Assembly (NCBI GenBank): GCA_026785795.1
Contig: JAJAZJ010000159.1
Span: 1-11,506, forward strand
Reading direction: 5' to 3'
Source: Pseudoxanthomonas sp.
GTDB lineage: Bacteria > Pseudomonadota > Gammaproteobacteria > Xanthomonadales > Xanthomonadaceae
DNA length: 11,506 nucleotides
The position numbers and the translations under genes are program-made. Numbering within the stretch: the stretch's first letter is position 1; every line of letters begins with the position of its first letter. Shown one piece after another: positions 1 through 8,144 of this stretch. The notes beneath the pieces are model-generated. The model made no database searches and was not told the DNA's origin. It was given only the letters and a program-made list of their open reading frames with translations.

Positions 1-1067
1 ACCAGGCACAGGATCGCGCCCTTCATCTTCTTCACCCGCGACTGCACCGCCAGGTATTCGAGGATGCGCTCCTTGACCTTCTCCAGCCCGTAATGGTCTG
101 CGTCCAGCGTGTCCTGCGCCGCCTTCAGGTCCTTGCGGACCTTGCTGCGCTTCTTCCACGGCACGCCGAGCAGCCAGTCAAGGTAGTTGCGCACCACCGC
201 GGCTTCGGCCGACATGGGCGACATCTGCTTGAGCTTGTTGAGCTCGTTCCTGGCCTTGGCTTCCACCACCTTGGGCATGCCGGCCTCGGCCACCTTGCGC
301 GCCAGGTCCTCGAGTTCGTTCGGCGCATCGTCCAGCTCACCCAGCTCTTTCTGGATAGCCTTCATCTGTTCGTTGAGGTAGTACTCGCGCTGGCTCTTCT
401 CCATCTGCGACTTGACCCGCCCGCGGATGCGCTTCTCCAGCTGCTGCACGTCGATCTCGCCGTCCACGAAGCCAACCAGCAGCTCCAGGCGATCACCCAC
501 CTCGATGGTTTCCAGCAGGCGCTGTTTGTCGCTGAGGCGCACGCCCAGGTGGGCGGCAATGGTATCGGCCAAGCGGCTGGGCTCATCGATCCCGGCCAGG
601 GTCTGCAGAAGCTCCGGCGGCAGCTTGCGATTGGTTTTTACGTACTGCTCGAACAGGCCCATCAGTGAGCGCGCCACCGCCTCCACTTCGCGCCCTTCAC
701 GCAGGTCGCTGGAGTCGATTTCCTCACCGCGCCCGTACAGGGATCCGTCGCGCTCGCTCACTTCACTGACGTTGACGCGCGCGGTGCCTTCCACCAGCAC
801 CTTGATGGTGCCGTCCGGCAGCTTCAGCAGCTGCAGCACCTGCGCCAACGTACCGATGGAATACATGTCGGCCGCGGCCGGGTCGTCGGTTTCCGCGGAC
901 TTCTGCGCCAGCAGCAGGATGCGCTTGTCCGCCTCCATCGCCTGCTCCAGCGCACGCATGGATTTATCACGCCCGACGAACAGCGGAATCACCATGTGCG
1001 GGAAAACCACGACATCGCGCAGCGGCAAGACCGGCAGGTCGAGGAGATGGGTATCGGAACGTGCCAT
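1..1067 (-). CDS. lon: ATP-dependent protease Lon, N-terminal part (cut by window edge)
   Basis: Lon is a cytoplasmic AAA+ serine protease that degrades misfolded and regulatory proteins. The reading frame opens with ATG at 1067 ([18 protein letters not shown]) and stays open to the window edge, giving 355 complete residues. Residues about 11-200 match the Lon N-terminal substrate-recognition domain ([18 protein letters not shown], then [14 protein letters not shown]). Residues about 200-300 are the charged helical linker ([19 protein letters not shown]). The last residues, GAILCL, are those that directly precede the Walker A GPPGVGKT in known Lon proteins, so the ATPase and the Ser-Lys protease domains lie outside the window. 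GGAG lies about 6 bases before the ATG. The gene follows clpX after a 120-base spacer that carries a heat-shock-type promoter. The tig-clpP-clpX-lon order is the standard one in proteobacteria, which makes the identification secure. Confidence 0.97.
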   Translation of the reverse strand, partial: MARSDTHLLDLPVLPLRDVVVFPHMVIPLFVGRDKSMRALEQAMEADKRILLLAQKSAETDDPAAADMYSIGTLAQVLQLLKLPDGTIKVLVEGTARVNVSEVSERDGSLYGRGEEIDSSDLREGREVEAVARSLMGLFEQYVKTNRKLPPELLQTLAGIDEPSRLADTIAAHLGVRLSDKQRLLETIEVGDRLELLVGFVDGEIDVQQLEKRIRGRVKSQMEKSQREYYLNEQMKAIQKELGELDDAPNELEDLARKVAEAGMPKVVEAKARNELNKLKQMSPMSAEAAVVRNYLDWLLGVPWKKRSKVRKDLKAAQDTLDADHYGLEKVKERILEYLAVQSRVKKMKGAILCL

Positions 1068-1095
1068 GGAGGCTCCAGCAAGTAGCGGACAAGGC

Positions 1096-1108
1096 GGTGC
1101 AATGCACC
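1096..1108. repeat. 13-base palindrome in the lon leader
   Basis: GGTGCA, one central base, TGCACC forms a perfect inverted repeat just downstream of the predicted lon transcription start and 29 bases before the lon ATG. It could be an operator or a small stem-loop in the 5' leader. A second inverted repeat, ATGGCC (1109-1114) and GGCCAT (1124-1129), abuts it and overlaps the candidate -10 element. No function is known to me for either. Confidence 0.5.
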
Positions 1109-1117
1109 ATGGCCTCG

Positions 1118-1146
1118 TTATGGGGCCATCCGCGGAAGGATGCAAG
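1118..1146 (-). promoter_or_regulatory. Candidate sigma-32 (heat-shock) promoter of lon
   Basis: Reading the minus strand, CTTGCAT (1146-1140) is followed after 14 bases by CCCCATAA (1125-1118). The heat-shock sigma factor consensus is CTTGAAA, 11-16 bases, CCCCATNT, so 5 of 7 bases fit at -35, all of CCCCAT fits at -10, and the spacing is within range. Transcription would start near 1111, about 45 bases before the lon ATG. Lon is a classic heat-shock gene, which supports the call. This is pattern matching only; no start site has been measured. Confidence 0.6.
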
Positions 1147-1187
1147 TACGAAGGGAAAAGCCGTTGGGGTTCAACGTCTTGGATCGA

Positions 1188-2474
<1,287 letters not shown>

Positions 2475-2600
2475 GCTTGGAATACCCAGTCGCCCGACCC
2501 GTCATGCGGGCGTTCGGGCCGAGAATAGCAGTTCCCGCCAGCGCTTGCGGGCGACGGCTGGAAACGGGCGGGAGTGAGGTGCAGGGGGCTTTCAGGGGCT
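2475..2600 (-). other. clpP-clpX spacer with two hairpins
   Basis: This 126-base spacer holds two short perfect inverted repeats: CCCGC (2534-2538) with GCGGG (2547-2551), and CGCCCG (2491-2496) with CGGGCG (2507-2512), the latter ending about 17 bases before the clpX ATG. Neither is followed by a T run, so they are not clear intrinsic terminators. They could modulate or process the clpP-clpX transcript. A TATTCT stretch on the minus strand near 2525 could be a -10 element, but I see no matching -35. In GC-rich DNA such hairpins also arise by chance. Confidence 0.3.
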
Positions 2601-3230
2601 TCAGCCGGCCTGGATGGAGTCTTCCGGGCGGCGTTCCAGCACCTGGTCCACCAGGCCGTAGGCCACGGCATCGGTGGCGCTCTTGAAGTTGTCGCGCTCG
2701 GTGTCCCGGGCAATGGTCTCCAGTGACTGACCGGTGTGCTTGGCCATGATCTCGTTCAGGCGAGCACGCATGGCCAGGATTTCACGTGCCTGGATGTCGA
2801 TGTCCGTGGCCTGGCCCTGCGATCCACCGGACGGCTGGTGGATCATCACGCGGGAATTCGGCAGCGCATAGCGCTTGCCGGCCGCGCCGGCCGACAGCAA
2901 CAGCGCGCCCATGCTGCAGGCCTGGCCCACGCAGATGGTGCTCACGTCCGGCTTGATGTACTGCATGGTGTCGTAAACGGCCATGCCGGCGGTGACCACG
3001 CCGCCAGGCGAGTTGATGTAGAAGCTGATGTCTTTTTCAGGATTCTCTGCTTCCAGGAACAGCATCTGGGCGACGATGACATTGGAGACGTGGTCGTCAA
3101 CGCCACCGACCAGGAAGATCACGCGCTCCTTCAACAGACGCGAGTAGATGTCGTAGGCGCGTTCGCCGCGGCTGGTCTGTTCGACCACCATCGGAACCAG
3201 GTTCAGTGCTTGCGGGGGGGTCATGCTCAT
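2601..3230 (-). CDS. clpP: ATP-dependent Clp protease proteolytic subunit ClpP
   Basis: ClpP is the barrel-shaped serine peptidase that works with ClpX. The product has 209 residues, the usual length. The catalytic triad is visible as S106 in QACSMGA, H131 in RVMIHQP and D180 in TERDNF. The glycine-rich handle (SPGGVVTAG, residues 74-82) and the region that processes the propeptide are also recognisable. The start is taken as the ATG at 3230 ([19 protein letters not shown]); a second in-frame ATG two codons later cannot be excluded and no strong ribosome site separates them. It lies 68 bases downstream of tig and 126 bases upstream of clpX, so co-transcription with one or both is likely. Nothing is missing or broken. 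Confidence 0.98.
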   Translation of the reverse strand: MSMTPPQALNLVPMVVEQTSRGERAYDIYSRLLKERVIFLVGGVDDHVSNVIVAQMLFLEAENPEKDISFYINSPGGVVTAGMAVYDTMQYIKPDVSTICVGQACSMGALLLSAGAAGKRYALPNSRVMIHQPSGGSQGQATDIDIQAREILAMRARLNEIMAKHTGQSLETIARDTERDNFKSATDAVAYGLVDQVLERRPEDSIQAG

Positions 3231-3298
3231 GCTGTGGGGAACCTGGTTTTGGGGAGTGGCCGTGTCAAAGTAGTGACAGCGAGGTCGGGGGCAGGGCT

Positions 3299-4591
3299 TT
3301 ACTGGCGGATGGCTTCCTGGAAGCCGAGCGCCTGCTCGGTATGCTGGGCGCGCTCGGCGATCCAGTCGATCACCTGCTCTTCCATCACCCGGCCCTGCAG
3401 TCCCTGCATCAGTTGGGGGTCGTTGCGGTACAACTCAATGACCTGCTCCGGATCCTCGTAGGTGGACGCGATCAGGCGCAGCGTCTCGTTCAGCCGCTTG
3501 GGATCCAGGCGTAGCTGGTTGCTGCGCGCCACCACCCCGACCAGCAGGGCGACCAGCACGCGCTTGCGCGCCGGGTCCATGAAGTTTTCGTGGGCATTCG
3601 GCGGCGCCTGCAGAGCCTGGCCATTGCGCTGGGCCTGTTCCACTGCCTGCTGCAGCATGGCCCGGGCCTCGCTTTCCACCACCTTGGGCGGCATTTCCAC
3701 GTGGGCGTAGGCGGCAATCATCTGCTCACCCACTTCGCGGCGCAGGCGGGTCATCAGCGCGCCCTTGAGCTCACGCTCCAGGTTGCTGCGGATGTCGGCC
3801 TGGAACTGTTCCAGGTTGCCGCCCTTGACGCCGAAGCTGCGCGCGAAGTCCTTGTCCACCTGGGGCATGACCGGCTCGGACACCTCGGTGACCTTCAGGT
3901 AGACCTGCACCTGGCGCCCGGCCAGCTGGGCCACGCGCCAGTCGGCGGGGAAGTCGACGGTGATGTCTCTTTCCTCGCCCTTGGCCAGGCCGACCAGTGC
4001 GTCCTCGATGCCGCTGTACATGACCCCGGAACCGATCAGGGTGGCGCCCTTCTCGATGCCCTCGGCGGGCAGGCGTTCATCGCCGGCCTGCGACCACGTT
4101 TCCACCGCCACGCGATCACCCTGCTGCGCCGCGCGGCCCACCGGGGTGAAGGTGCGGCGCTGCAGGCGCAGGTTCTCGATCATCTGGTCGATGTCGGCGT
4201 CCGTGACCTCGGCGGTGTGCCGGATCACGTTCAGCTTGGACAGGTCAACGTCGCCGAAGTCCGGCACCACCTCGAACGTGGCTACCCACTCCAGCCCGCT
4301 TTCGCCGGCGGGCTCGAGCCGTGGGCTGCCGGCCAGTTCCAGGGCCTGCTCGCGCACGGCGGAATCAAAGGTTTCGCGCAGCAGGCCATCCAGGGCCTCT
4401 GCCCGGACCTGAGGCCCGTAGCGCTGTTCGATCACCTTGGCCGGCACTTTGCCAGGGCGGAAACCCTTGATCCGCGCGGTGCGAGCGATTTCGCGCAGGC
4501 GCCCGCCGATGTGCGTGTCCAGGCGTTCGGCCGGAAGGGTGAAACTCATGCGGCGCTCGAGGTTTCCGAGCGATTCGACCGAAACTTGCAT
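3299..4591 (-). CDS. tig: Trigger factor, ribosome-associated chaperone
   Basis: Trigger factor binds near the ribosome exit tunnel and shields nascent chains. The chosen start is the ATG at 4591 ([20 protein letters not shown]), giving 430 residues, which matches the family N-terminus; the frame is open further upstream, but that extension is unlike the family. An AGGAG site lies 9 bases before this ATG. The ribosome-binding signature GFRPGKVP is at residues 43-50. The peptidyl-prolyl isomerase (FKBP-like) domain covers about residues 155-240, with GDRVAVETW and [15 protein letters not shown] visible. The rest is the helical chaperone body with its C-terminal arms. It leads the tig-clpP-clpX-lon block and lies downstream of a tRNA-Leu gene on the same strand, separated by a 360-base leader region. 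Confidence 0.97.
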   Translation of the reverse strand: MQVSVESLGNLERRMSFTLPAERLDTHIGGRLREIARTARIKGFRPGKVPAKVIEQRYGPQVRAEALDGLLRETFDSAVREQALELAGSPRLEPAGESGLEWVATFEVVPDFGDVDLSKLNVIRHTAEVTDADIDQMIENLRLQRRTFTPVGRAAQQGDRVAVETWSQAGDERLPAEGIEKGATLIGSGVMYSGIEDALVGLAKGEERDITVDFPADWRVAQLAGRQVQVYLKVTEVSEPVMPQVDKDFARSFGVKGGNLEQFQADIRSNLERELKGALMTRLRREVGEQMIAAYAHVEMPPKVVESEARAMLQQAVEQAQRNGQALQAPPNAHENFMDPARKRVLVALLVGVVARSNQLRLDPKRLNETLRLIASTYEDPEQVIELYRNDPQLMQGLQGRVMEEQVIDWIAERAQHTEQALGFQEAIRQ

Positions 4592-4951
4592 ACTCACTGA
4601 CTCCTGCGGCCATGGCGGCGCCACGGCACGATGTTGATGATCTGGTGTGCGGCCCGGTGCAGACCGAGGGCTGGGAGGGGCCGGCATAACGTACTAGTTT
4701 CGCCGATTACCGGCCGGTCTGCCAGCGCGGGGGCGGGTTGAGGCGGAAATCGCCCCCTGCCCCAGGCCTGTGCGCGCCGCGACGCGTTCAGCATGGCGTC
4801 GGCTGGGTTTTGGCCGCGGTGCGGTGCGAAAAGGCGGACTCGAACCCGCTCCCTCTTTCCTATTTCAGCCACTTGGGAGGTGATGGCGCGACACACACTG
4901 GCACACCACGCGCTCCTGAGGCGCACCTTGGCGCACCCTGGCATGCGATTT
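4592..4951 (-). other. 360-base region between tRNA-Leu and tig
   Basis: I see no convincing protein gene here. It contains the tig ribosome-binding site (AGGAG next to the start), a degenerate tRNA-like stretch at 4823-4874, and a tandem 10-base repeat GGCGCACCTT/GGCGCACCCT at 4920-4939 just downstream of the tRNA 3' end. The tig promoter probably lies here. An AT-richer spot around 4686-4700 (ACTAGTACGTTAT on the minus strand) is a possible -10 area, but I could not pair it with a good -35. No clear rho-independent terminator follows the tRNA. Confidence 0.4.
4823..4874 (-). pseudogene. Degenerate tRNA (Leu-like) remnant
   Basis: On the minus strand AAGTGGCTGAAATAGG (4874-4859) resembles the acceptor end plus D-arm start of a leucine tRNA. 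After a short stretch follow GCGGGTTCGAGTCCGCC and TTTTCGCACC, which look like a T-arm and a tRNA 3' end. The T-stem has a mismatch or bulge, and the anticodon and variable arms are absent, so it cannot be a working tRNA. The block 4823-4847 aligns without gaps, at a constant 130-base offset, with the 3' end of the intact tRNA-Leu (20 of 25 bases identical). It may be a decayed duplicate or an old attachment-site scar. Confidence 0.5.
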
Positions 4952-5036
4952 TGGTGCGAGAGCCGGGACTCGAACCCGGACACCGTAAGGCGCTGGCACC
5001 TAAAGCCAGTGCGTCTACCAATTCCGCCACTCTCGC
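4952..5036 (-). tRNA. tRNA-Leu (anticodon UAG)
   Basis: The 85-base gene folds as a class II tRNA with a long variable arm, as expected for leucine. The acceptor stem pairs GCGAGAG (5036-5030) with CTCTCGC at the 3' end, followed by an A discriminator and an encoded CCA (4954-4952). The D arm contains GGCGGAATTGGTAGACGC. The anticodon stem CTGGC/GCCAG encloses the loop TTTAGGT, so the anticodon is TAG (5002-5000), reading CUN codons. The T arm is CCGGG TTCGAGT CCCGG. It lies upstream of tig on the same strand. Confidence 0.97.
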
Positions 5037-5048
5037 TGGTCGGTGGCC

Positions 5049-5079
5049 ATTGTATCCGCCGTGCCCACGTGGCCGGTAA
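5049..5079 (-). promoter_or_regulatory. Candidate promoter of tRNA-Leu
   Basis: TACAAT on the minus strand (5054-5049) is a five-of-six match to the sigma-70 -10 box and ends 12 bases before the tRNA 5' end, so transcription would start a few bases upstream of the mature tRNA. The best -35 candidate is TTACCG (5079-5074) with a long 19-base spacer. The -10 is convincing from its position; the -35 is weak. Confidence 0.5.
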
Positions 5080-5119
5080 GGGGCAATAGAAATGCACGGT
5101 GCGCTGGGTAAAGTCGCGC

Positions 5120-5566
5120 TTACTGCAGCAGCGCCGCCGCCCCGGCCAGGCAACTGATACTGGCCACCAGCGTCAGCTGCAAGCGCATAGGCAGCCAGGC
5201 CTGCAGCTGGTAGCGCGGATACAGGACCCGATCCGCCACCATGCAGGCCCAAAGCAAGGCCGTTATCAGCAACAGTCCCGGAGCCGGGCCGAGCAGCAGT
5301 GCGACCCAGCCCAACAGACTGGGCAGCACGCCCCAGAGCAGCGACGTCACGGGCTGGCAAGGCCCCTCACGCATCGCCAGGCCCCAGTGGATGGCCCCCA
5401 AAAAACTGCAGATGGTCGCGCCGTAACCCAGCAGTGAAACGCCTGCAAGCGGCGGGTCATCTGGCGGCGCCACCCAAAGCGCCGCTGCCAGAGCCACAAA
5501 CGGAATCAGCCCGGCAAAGCCCAGTCGCCGGGCCCACGGCGAAGGGCCCGCCATGGCAGTCTTCAT
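5120..5566 (-). CDS. DUF3429 integral membrane protein
   Basis: The 148-residue product is very hydrophobic, with about five predicted membrane helices (near residues 15-33, 41-62, 73-92, 94-111 and 127-147). The motifs GYGATICSFLGAIHWGLA and YPRYQLQAWLPMRLQLTLVA are typical of the DUF3429 family, whose biochemical function is unknown to me. The start is the ATG at 5566 (MKTAMAGPSP), with AAGGA 9 bases upstream; a second ATG four codons later is possible. It is the last gene of the leftward photolyase cluster, 157 bases after the SDR gene, and lies 83 bases before tRNA-Leu. Its ATG overlaps the stop of a short unassigned frame (TGATG). Association with flavin and photolyase genes suggests a role in the same response, which is inference. 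Confidence 0.85.
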   Translation of the reverse strand: MKTAMAGPSPWARRLGFAGLIPFVALAAALWVAPPDDPPLAGVSLLGYGATICSFLGAIHWGLAMREGPCQPVTSLLWGVLPSLLGWVALLLGPAPGLLLITALLWACMVADRVLYPRYQLQAWLPMRLQLTLVASISCLAGAAALLQ

Positions 5567-5712
5567 CAGTATTCGTCCTTCGGCGCCGCCGCTTCCAAAT
5601 TAATGCCCGGATCATAGCGGCAGGACTTTTCGGCATCCCGCTGCTCGCCGCACCAGCTGCGCAAGTGCTGCTCATGCGGAACTCGCGGGCGTCGCTTCAG
5701 GCCTTTTCCCGT
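5566..5712 (-). other. Possible short coding frame in the SDR-DUF3429 spacer
   Basis: On the minus strand a frame without stops covers 48 codons between a TAG (5715-5713) and a TGA (5568-5566) that overlaps the DUF3429 ATG as TGATG. It has no ATG or GTG; the only plausible start is TTG at 5655, giving about 29 residues (LRSWCGEQRDAEKSCRYD and a tail ending in PKDEY). The stop-start overlap is what a coupled gene would show, but I recognise no family. It may be a chance frame or the end of a decayed gene. Apart from this and the DUF3429 ribosome site, the spacer shows nothing clear. Confidence 0.2.
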
Positions 5713-5723
5713 CTATTCAAAGT

Positions 5724-6455
5724 TTACTTCACCAAGGGCCGCACGGTGGTGAAGCCGCCGTCCACCGCGATCACCTGGCCGGTCAGGCGGGCCGCGCCGT
5801 CGCCGACCAGCCAGGCCATCACCTCGGCCACCTGGTCGGCCGTCTGCACGCCGCCCAGCGGGTACTGGCGCGCAGCGCCTTCGCGCATGGCGGGCATCTT
5901 CAGGATGCCGGCCGTCAACGGCGTCTCGGTCAAACCCGGGGCCACGGCGTTGACGCGCACGCCCTGCGCCGCATAGGTGGCAGCGGCGCTGCGCACCAGG
6001 GCCTCCACGCCGCCCTTGGCCGCCGCGATGGCTTCGTGATTGGCCACGCCGATGCGCGCGACCACCGAACTGGCGAAGACGGCGGCGCCGGGCCCGCCCT
6101 GCAGCGCCGCGATCCAGGCCTGCAGCATGAACACCGCGCTGTCGAGATTGACCCGCATCACCTCGCGGTAAGCCTCCAGACGGGTGCGGTGCAATGGCGC
6201 GATCAGCGTGCTGCCTACACAGTGCGCCAGCAGCGTCGGTGCGGCGCCGAACGCTTCCCGGCAGGCGTCGATAGCCAACGCAGCACCTTCGGGCGTGGTG
6301 GTGTCGGCGGCAATGCGCACGGCAGCCTGCACATCGGCCAGTCTGCCAGCATCGCGCCCGACCGCGGCGACGCGACAGCCCTGGTCATGCAGCTGGCGGG
6401 CCAGGGCGCGGCCAATGCCGCCGCTGGCGCCGGTGATGAGGGCAATCTTGGTCAT
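5724..6455 (-). CDS. SDR-fold NAD(P)-binding protein lacking the catalytic Tyr
   Basis: The product (243 residues) has the Rossmann fold of short-chain dehydrogenase/reductases: the cofactor motif TGASGGIG at residues 8-15, the helix Asn N103 in RVNLDS, a serine pair S129-S130 in FASSVVA, K147, the NAVAPG segment at 169-174, and a C-terminal TGQVIAVDGGF. The catalytic Tyr of the YxxxK motif is replaced: the sequence is NHEAIAAAK, with Ile143 where Tyr is expected. The usual NNAG motif is also altered to HCVG. It may therefore bind a nucleotide or flavin without normal SDR catalysis. I chose the ATG at 6455 (MTKIALITGAS), since the open frame upstream to 6539 has no family resemblance. It follows the DUF393 gene after 31 bases and is probably in the same transcript. 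Confidence 0.9.
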   Translation of the reverse strand: MTKIALITGASGGIGRALARQLHDQGCRVAAVGRDAGRLADVQAAVRIAADTTTPEGAALAIDACREAFGAAPTLLAHCVGSTLIAPLHRTRLEAYREVMRVNLDSAVFMLQAWIAALQGGPGAAVFASSVVARIGVANHEAIAAAKGGVEALVRSAAATYAAQGVRVNAVAPGLTETPLTAGILKMPAMREGAARQYPLGGVQTADQVAEVMAWLVGDGAARLTGQVIAVDGGFTTVRPLVK

Positions 6456-6486
6456 GGTGAGTATTCCGAAGTTGACGGGGGTGGGA

Positions 6487-6936
6487 TCAACGCGGCGCGT
6501 TGTCGTGAGACCCGGGGCGTTCCGGGGCGGGCGGTTCAAGGCGGGATGCCCAGCGCTGCAGCGTTGGCCGCCAGCGCAGGAAGACTCTGTAGCTGTGCTC
6601 CATCAGCCAGGCCGCACCCGGCAGTCGGCCGGCCAGGGCCAGCCAGCGCCAGCCGGGAAGCGCCGCCCACAGTGCCAGGAAAGCCTGGGCGCCGCTGAGC
6701 AGTTCACCGTTTCGTCCGCGCACGTGGAAACGCGCCAGCAGTTGCTCGCGCGTGGTGCCGGGCGGCAGCGGCAACGCAGCGTCGCTGACATCGGCAAAAC
6801 ACACCGGCGCATCCGAATGCAGCGGCTGCAGTCCGCGGTAGATGCCAATCTCGCGGCGGCACAGCGGGCAAGCGCCGTCGTACAGCACGGTCAGCGGCGG
6901 CGATTCTTCGACGGATTTGTTCACAGGCTCGGTCAC
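6487..6936 (-). CDS. DUF393 (DCC family) thiol-disulfide oxidoreductase-like protein
   Basis: The 149-residue product carries the family motif YDGACPLCRRE with C23 and C26 as the DxxCPxC pair, followed by an aromatic-rich region (ALPGWRWLALAGRLPG) and the C-terminal YRVFLRWRP. The family is thought to be thioredoxin-like, but its substrates are unknown to me. The start is a GTG at 6936 (first codons VTEPVNKS) overlapping the stop of the preceding photolyase-like gene as GTGA; a GTG at 6924 is the alternative. The overlap argues for translational coupling. It sits between a photolyase-like gene and the SDR gene. Membership of the DCC family is sound; its role in this cluster is inference. The last 15 or so residues are proline- and charge-rich and probably disordered. 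Confidence 0.87.
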   Translation of the reverse strand: MTEPVNKSVEESPPLTVLYDGACPLCRREIGIYRGLQPLHSDAPVCFADVSDAALPLPPGTTREQLLARFHVRGRNGELLSGAQAFLALWAALPGWRWLALAGRLPGAAWLMEHSYRVFLRWRPTLQRWASRLEPPAPERPGSHDNAPR

Positions 6937-8144
6937 CCTGCAGGCGCCTTGTTGACGGCCAGCAGGTCCGCGGCCGAGTCCAGGCCAAGCGTCGCTCGGG
7001 CCCACCACTGCGAGAACGACTCGCAGCGCCGATCAACGGGCGGGAACAGCGCCGGCGCGGCGCCACATTCGGCCCAGCGGGCCAGCCACGGCGCGAGATG
7101 TCGTTCATCAATGCAGCGCACGCGGCCGGCGCCCTTCAGTGCGGCGCCAATGGTGGCAGCGTCACCGTGCCAGCGCTCTGCGGCGAGCTCGGCCATCCTG
7201 CGGCCGACGAAGTCCCAGCGCCGTTCGCTCCACGGCCATGCGCAATGAAAGTCGGCCACGAAGACGCCGACCACCCGCGTGTCGGCCGGCAGCCCGGCCG
7301 GCAGTTCGCCCAGGCTCCAGGGGTGCACGAGCCACACGTCGCGGCCGGTGACGGCGGCGGCGTCTGGGACGGTCAAGCCGGGTTCGTTGGGCGGACCTGC
7401 GGTGAGCTGTGGCTCCATCCGCGCAATGCTTGCTGTCGGAGCTTCGGGTTCGCCTTGACTGCGCGGCGCTGGCTGGCGGGCGATGCGGTCGAGTGCCTCG
7501 TAGGAGGGGTCGATCACGCTGCCCGGGCTGTGCCACGACGCTGGGGCATAGCGGGCCACGTTGTCGGCGTTGAAGAGGTAGGGCTTGCTGCTTCCGGTGC
7601 CCGCCACCCATTGCCAGCTGAGGTGGTTGCTGGCCAGATCGCCGTCAAGCAGGTGGCCATACATCCAGTCGGCACCGGTGCGCCAATGCACCTTGCGCAC
7701 GTGCACCACGTAGCTGGCCAGCCACATCCGCGCGTGGTTGTGCAGCATGCCGGTGGCGTAGAGCGTGCGCACCGCCTCGTCCACCACCGGCACCCCGGTG
7801 CAGGCCTGGCGGATATCAGCCGGCAACTCGCGGACATAAACAGCATCGGGCAGCGGGCCCTCGTGCAGCGACCGCAGCATGTCCTCACCACGGTGCTGCC
7901 AGACATGGCGAAAGTACGCGCGCCAGCCGAGCTCGTAGACGAACTTGTGCTGCACGCCGAGCGCATGCCGCGCGGTGACGCCGGCCAGCACATCGGAAAG
8001 CGTAACCAGGCCATGGGTGATGTAGGGCGACAGGCCGCTGACGGCGCCGTCCAGGGCGTTGCGTGTGCGCGCAAAGGCGGCCGGCTGCACCGCGGCGATG
8101 CGGGCCTGCGCTGCGGCAAGCGTGGGCGCGAAAGTCTCATGCAT
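6933..8144 (-). CDS. Photolyase/cryptochrome-like protein with FAD domain first (apparent domain swap)
   Basis: Residues about 25-205 of 403 match the photolyase FAD-binding domain: SPYITHGLVTL, ELGWRAYFRHV, TGVPVVDEAVRTL with TGMLHNHARMWLASY, and LLDGDLASNHLSWQWVAGTG. By alignment from memory with E. coli photolyase, W177 and W154 correspond to W382 and W359 of the electron-transfer chain; the third Trp (W306) has no clear equivalent. The protein has no N-terminal alpha/beta antenna domain. Instead, after a Pro/Ala/Glu-rich linker (about 221-267), the C-terminal part (268-385) resembles that domain: VWLVHPWSLGE, then VVGVFVADF, then RRWDFVGRRMAEL, ending in FSQWWARA. So the domains appear permuted. 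The ATG at 8144 overlaps the upstream photolyase gene by 8 bases, and its TGA overlaps the DUF393 GTG. Flavoprotein family membership is firm; actual DNA-repair activity is uncertain. Confidence 0.88.
   Translation of the reverse strand: MHETFAPTLAAAQARIAAVQPAAFARTRNALDGAVSGLSPYITHGLVTLSDVLAGVTARHALGVQHKFVYELGWRAYFRHVWQHRGEDMLRSLHEGPLPDAVYVRELPADIRQACTGVPVVDEAVRTLYATGMLHNHARMWLASYVVHVRKVHWRTGADWMYGHLLDGDLASNHLSWQWVAGTGSSKPYLFNADNVARYAPASWHSPGSVIDPSYEALDRIARQPAPRSQGEPEAPTASIARMEPQLTAGPPNEPGLTVPDAAAVTGRDVWLVHPWSLGELPAGLPADTRVVGVFVADFHCAWPWSERRWDFVGRRMAELAAERWHGDAATIGAALKGAGRVRCIDERHLAPWLARWAECGAAPALFPPVDRRCESFSQWWARATLGLDSAADLLAVNKAPAG

Noticed and set aside
2491..2512. Hairpin before clpX as a rho-independent terminator of clpP
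   Set aside because: It has no T run, and it lies so close to the clpX start that termination there would have little meaning for a clpP-clpX transcript.
3257..3278. Perfect TTGACA on the minus strand (3268-3263) inside the inverted repeat TGTCA-N6-TGACA, upstream of clpP
   Set aside because: The -10 position at normal spacing reads CAGGTT, a poor match, and would place the start almost at the clpP ATG. It could be an operator, but there is nothing to support it beyond a 5-base repeat.
3590..4600. Plus-strand frame of 336 codons opposite tig
   Set aside because: The minus strand clearly encodes trigger factor with its signature and ribosome site; the opposite frame has no motif.
4592..4687. 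Extension of trigger factor by 32 residues to an upstream ATG at 4687
   Set aside because: The extension is unlike trigger factors, and AGGAG is well placed for the ATG at 4591, which gives the normal family N-terminus.
4920..4939. Tandem repeat GGCGCACCTT/GGCGCACCCT downstream of tRNA-Leu as a CRISPR or satellite start
   Set aside because: There are only two copies of 10 bases and no spacers; it is most likely a chance or slippage duplication.
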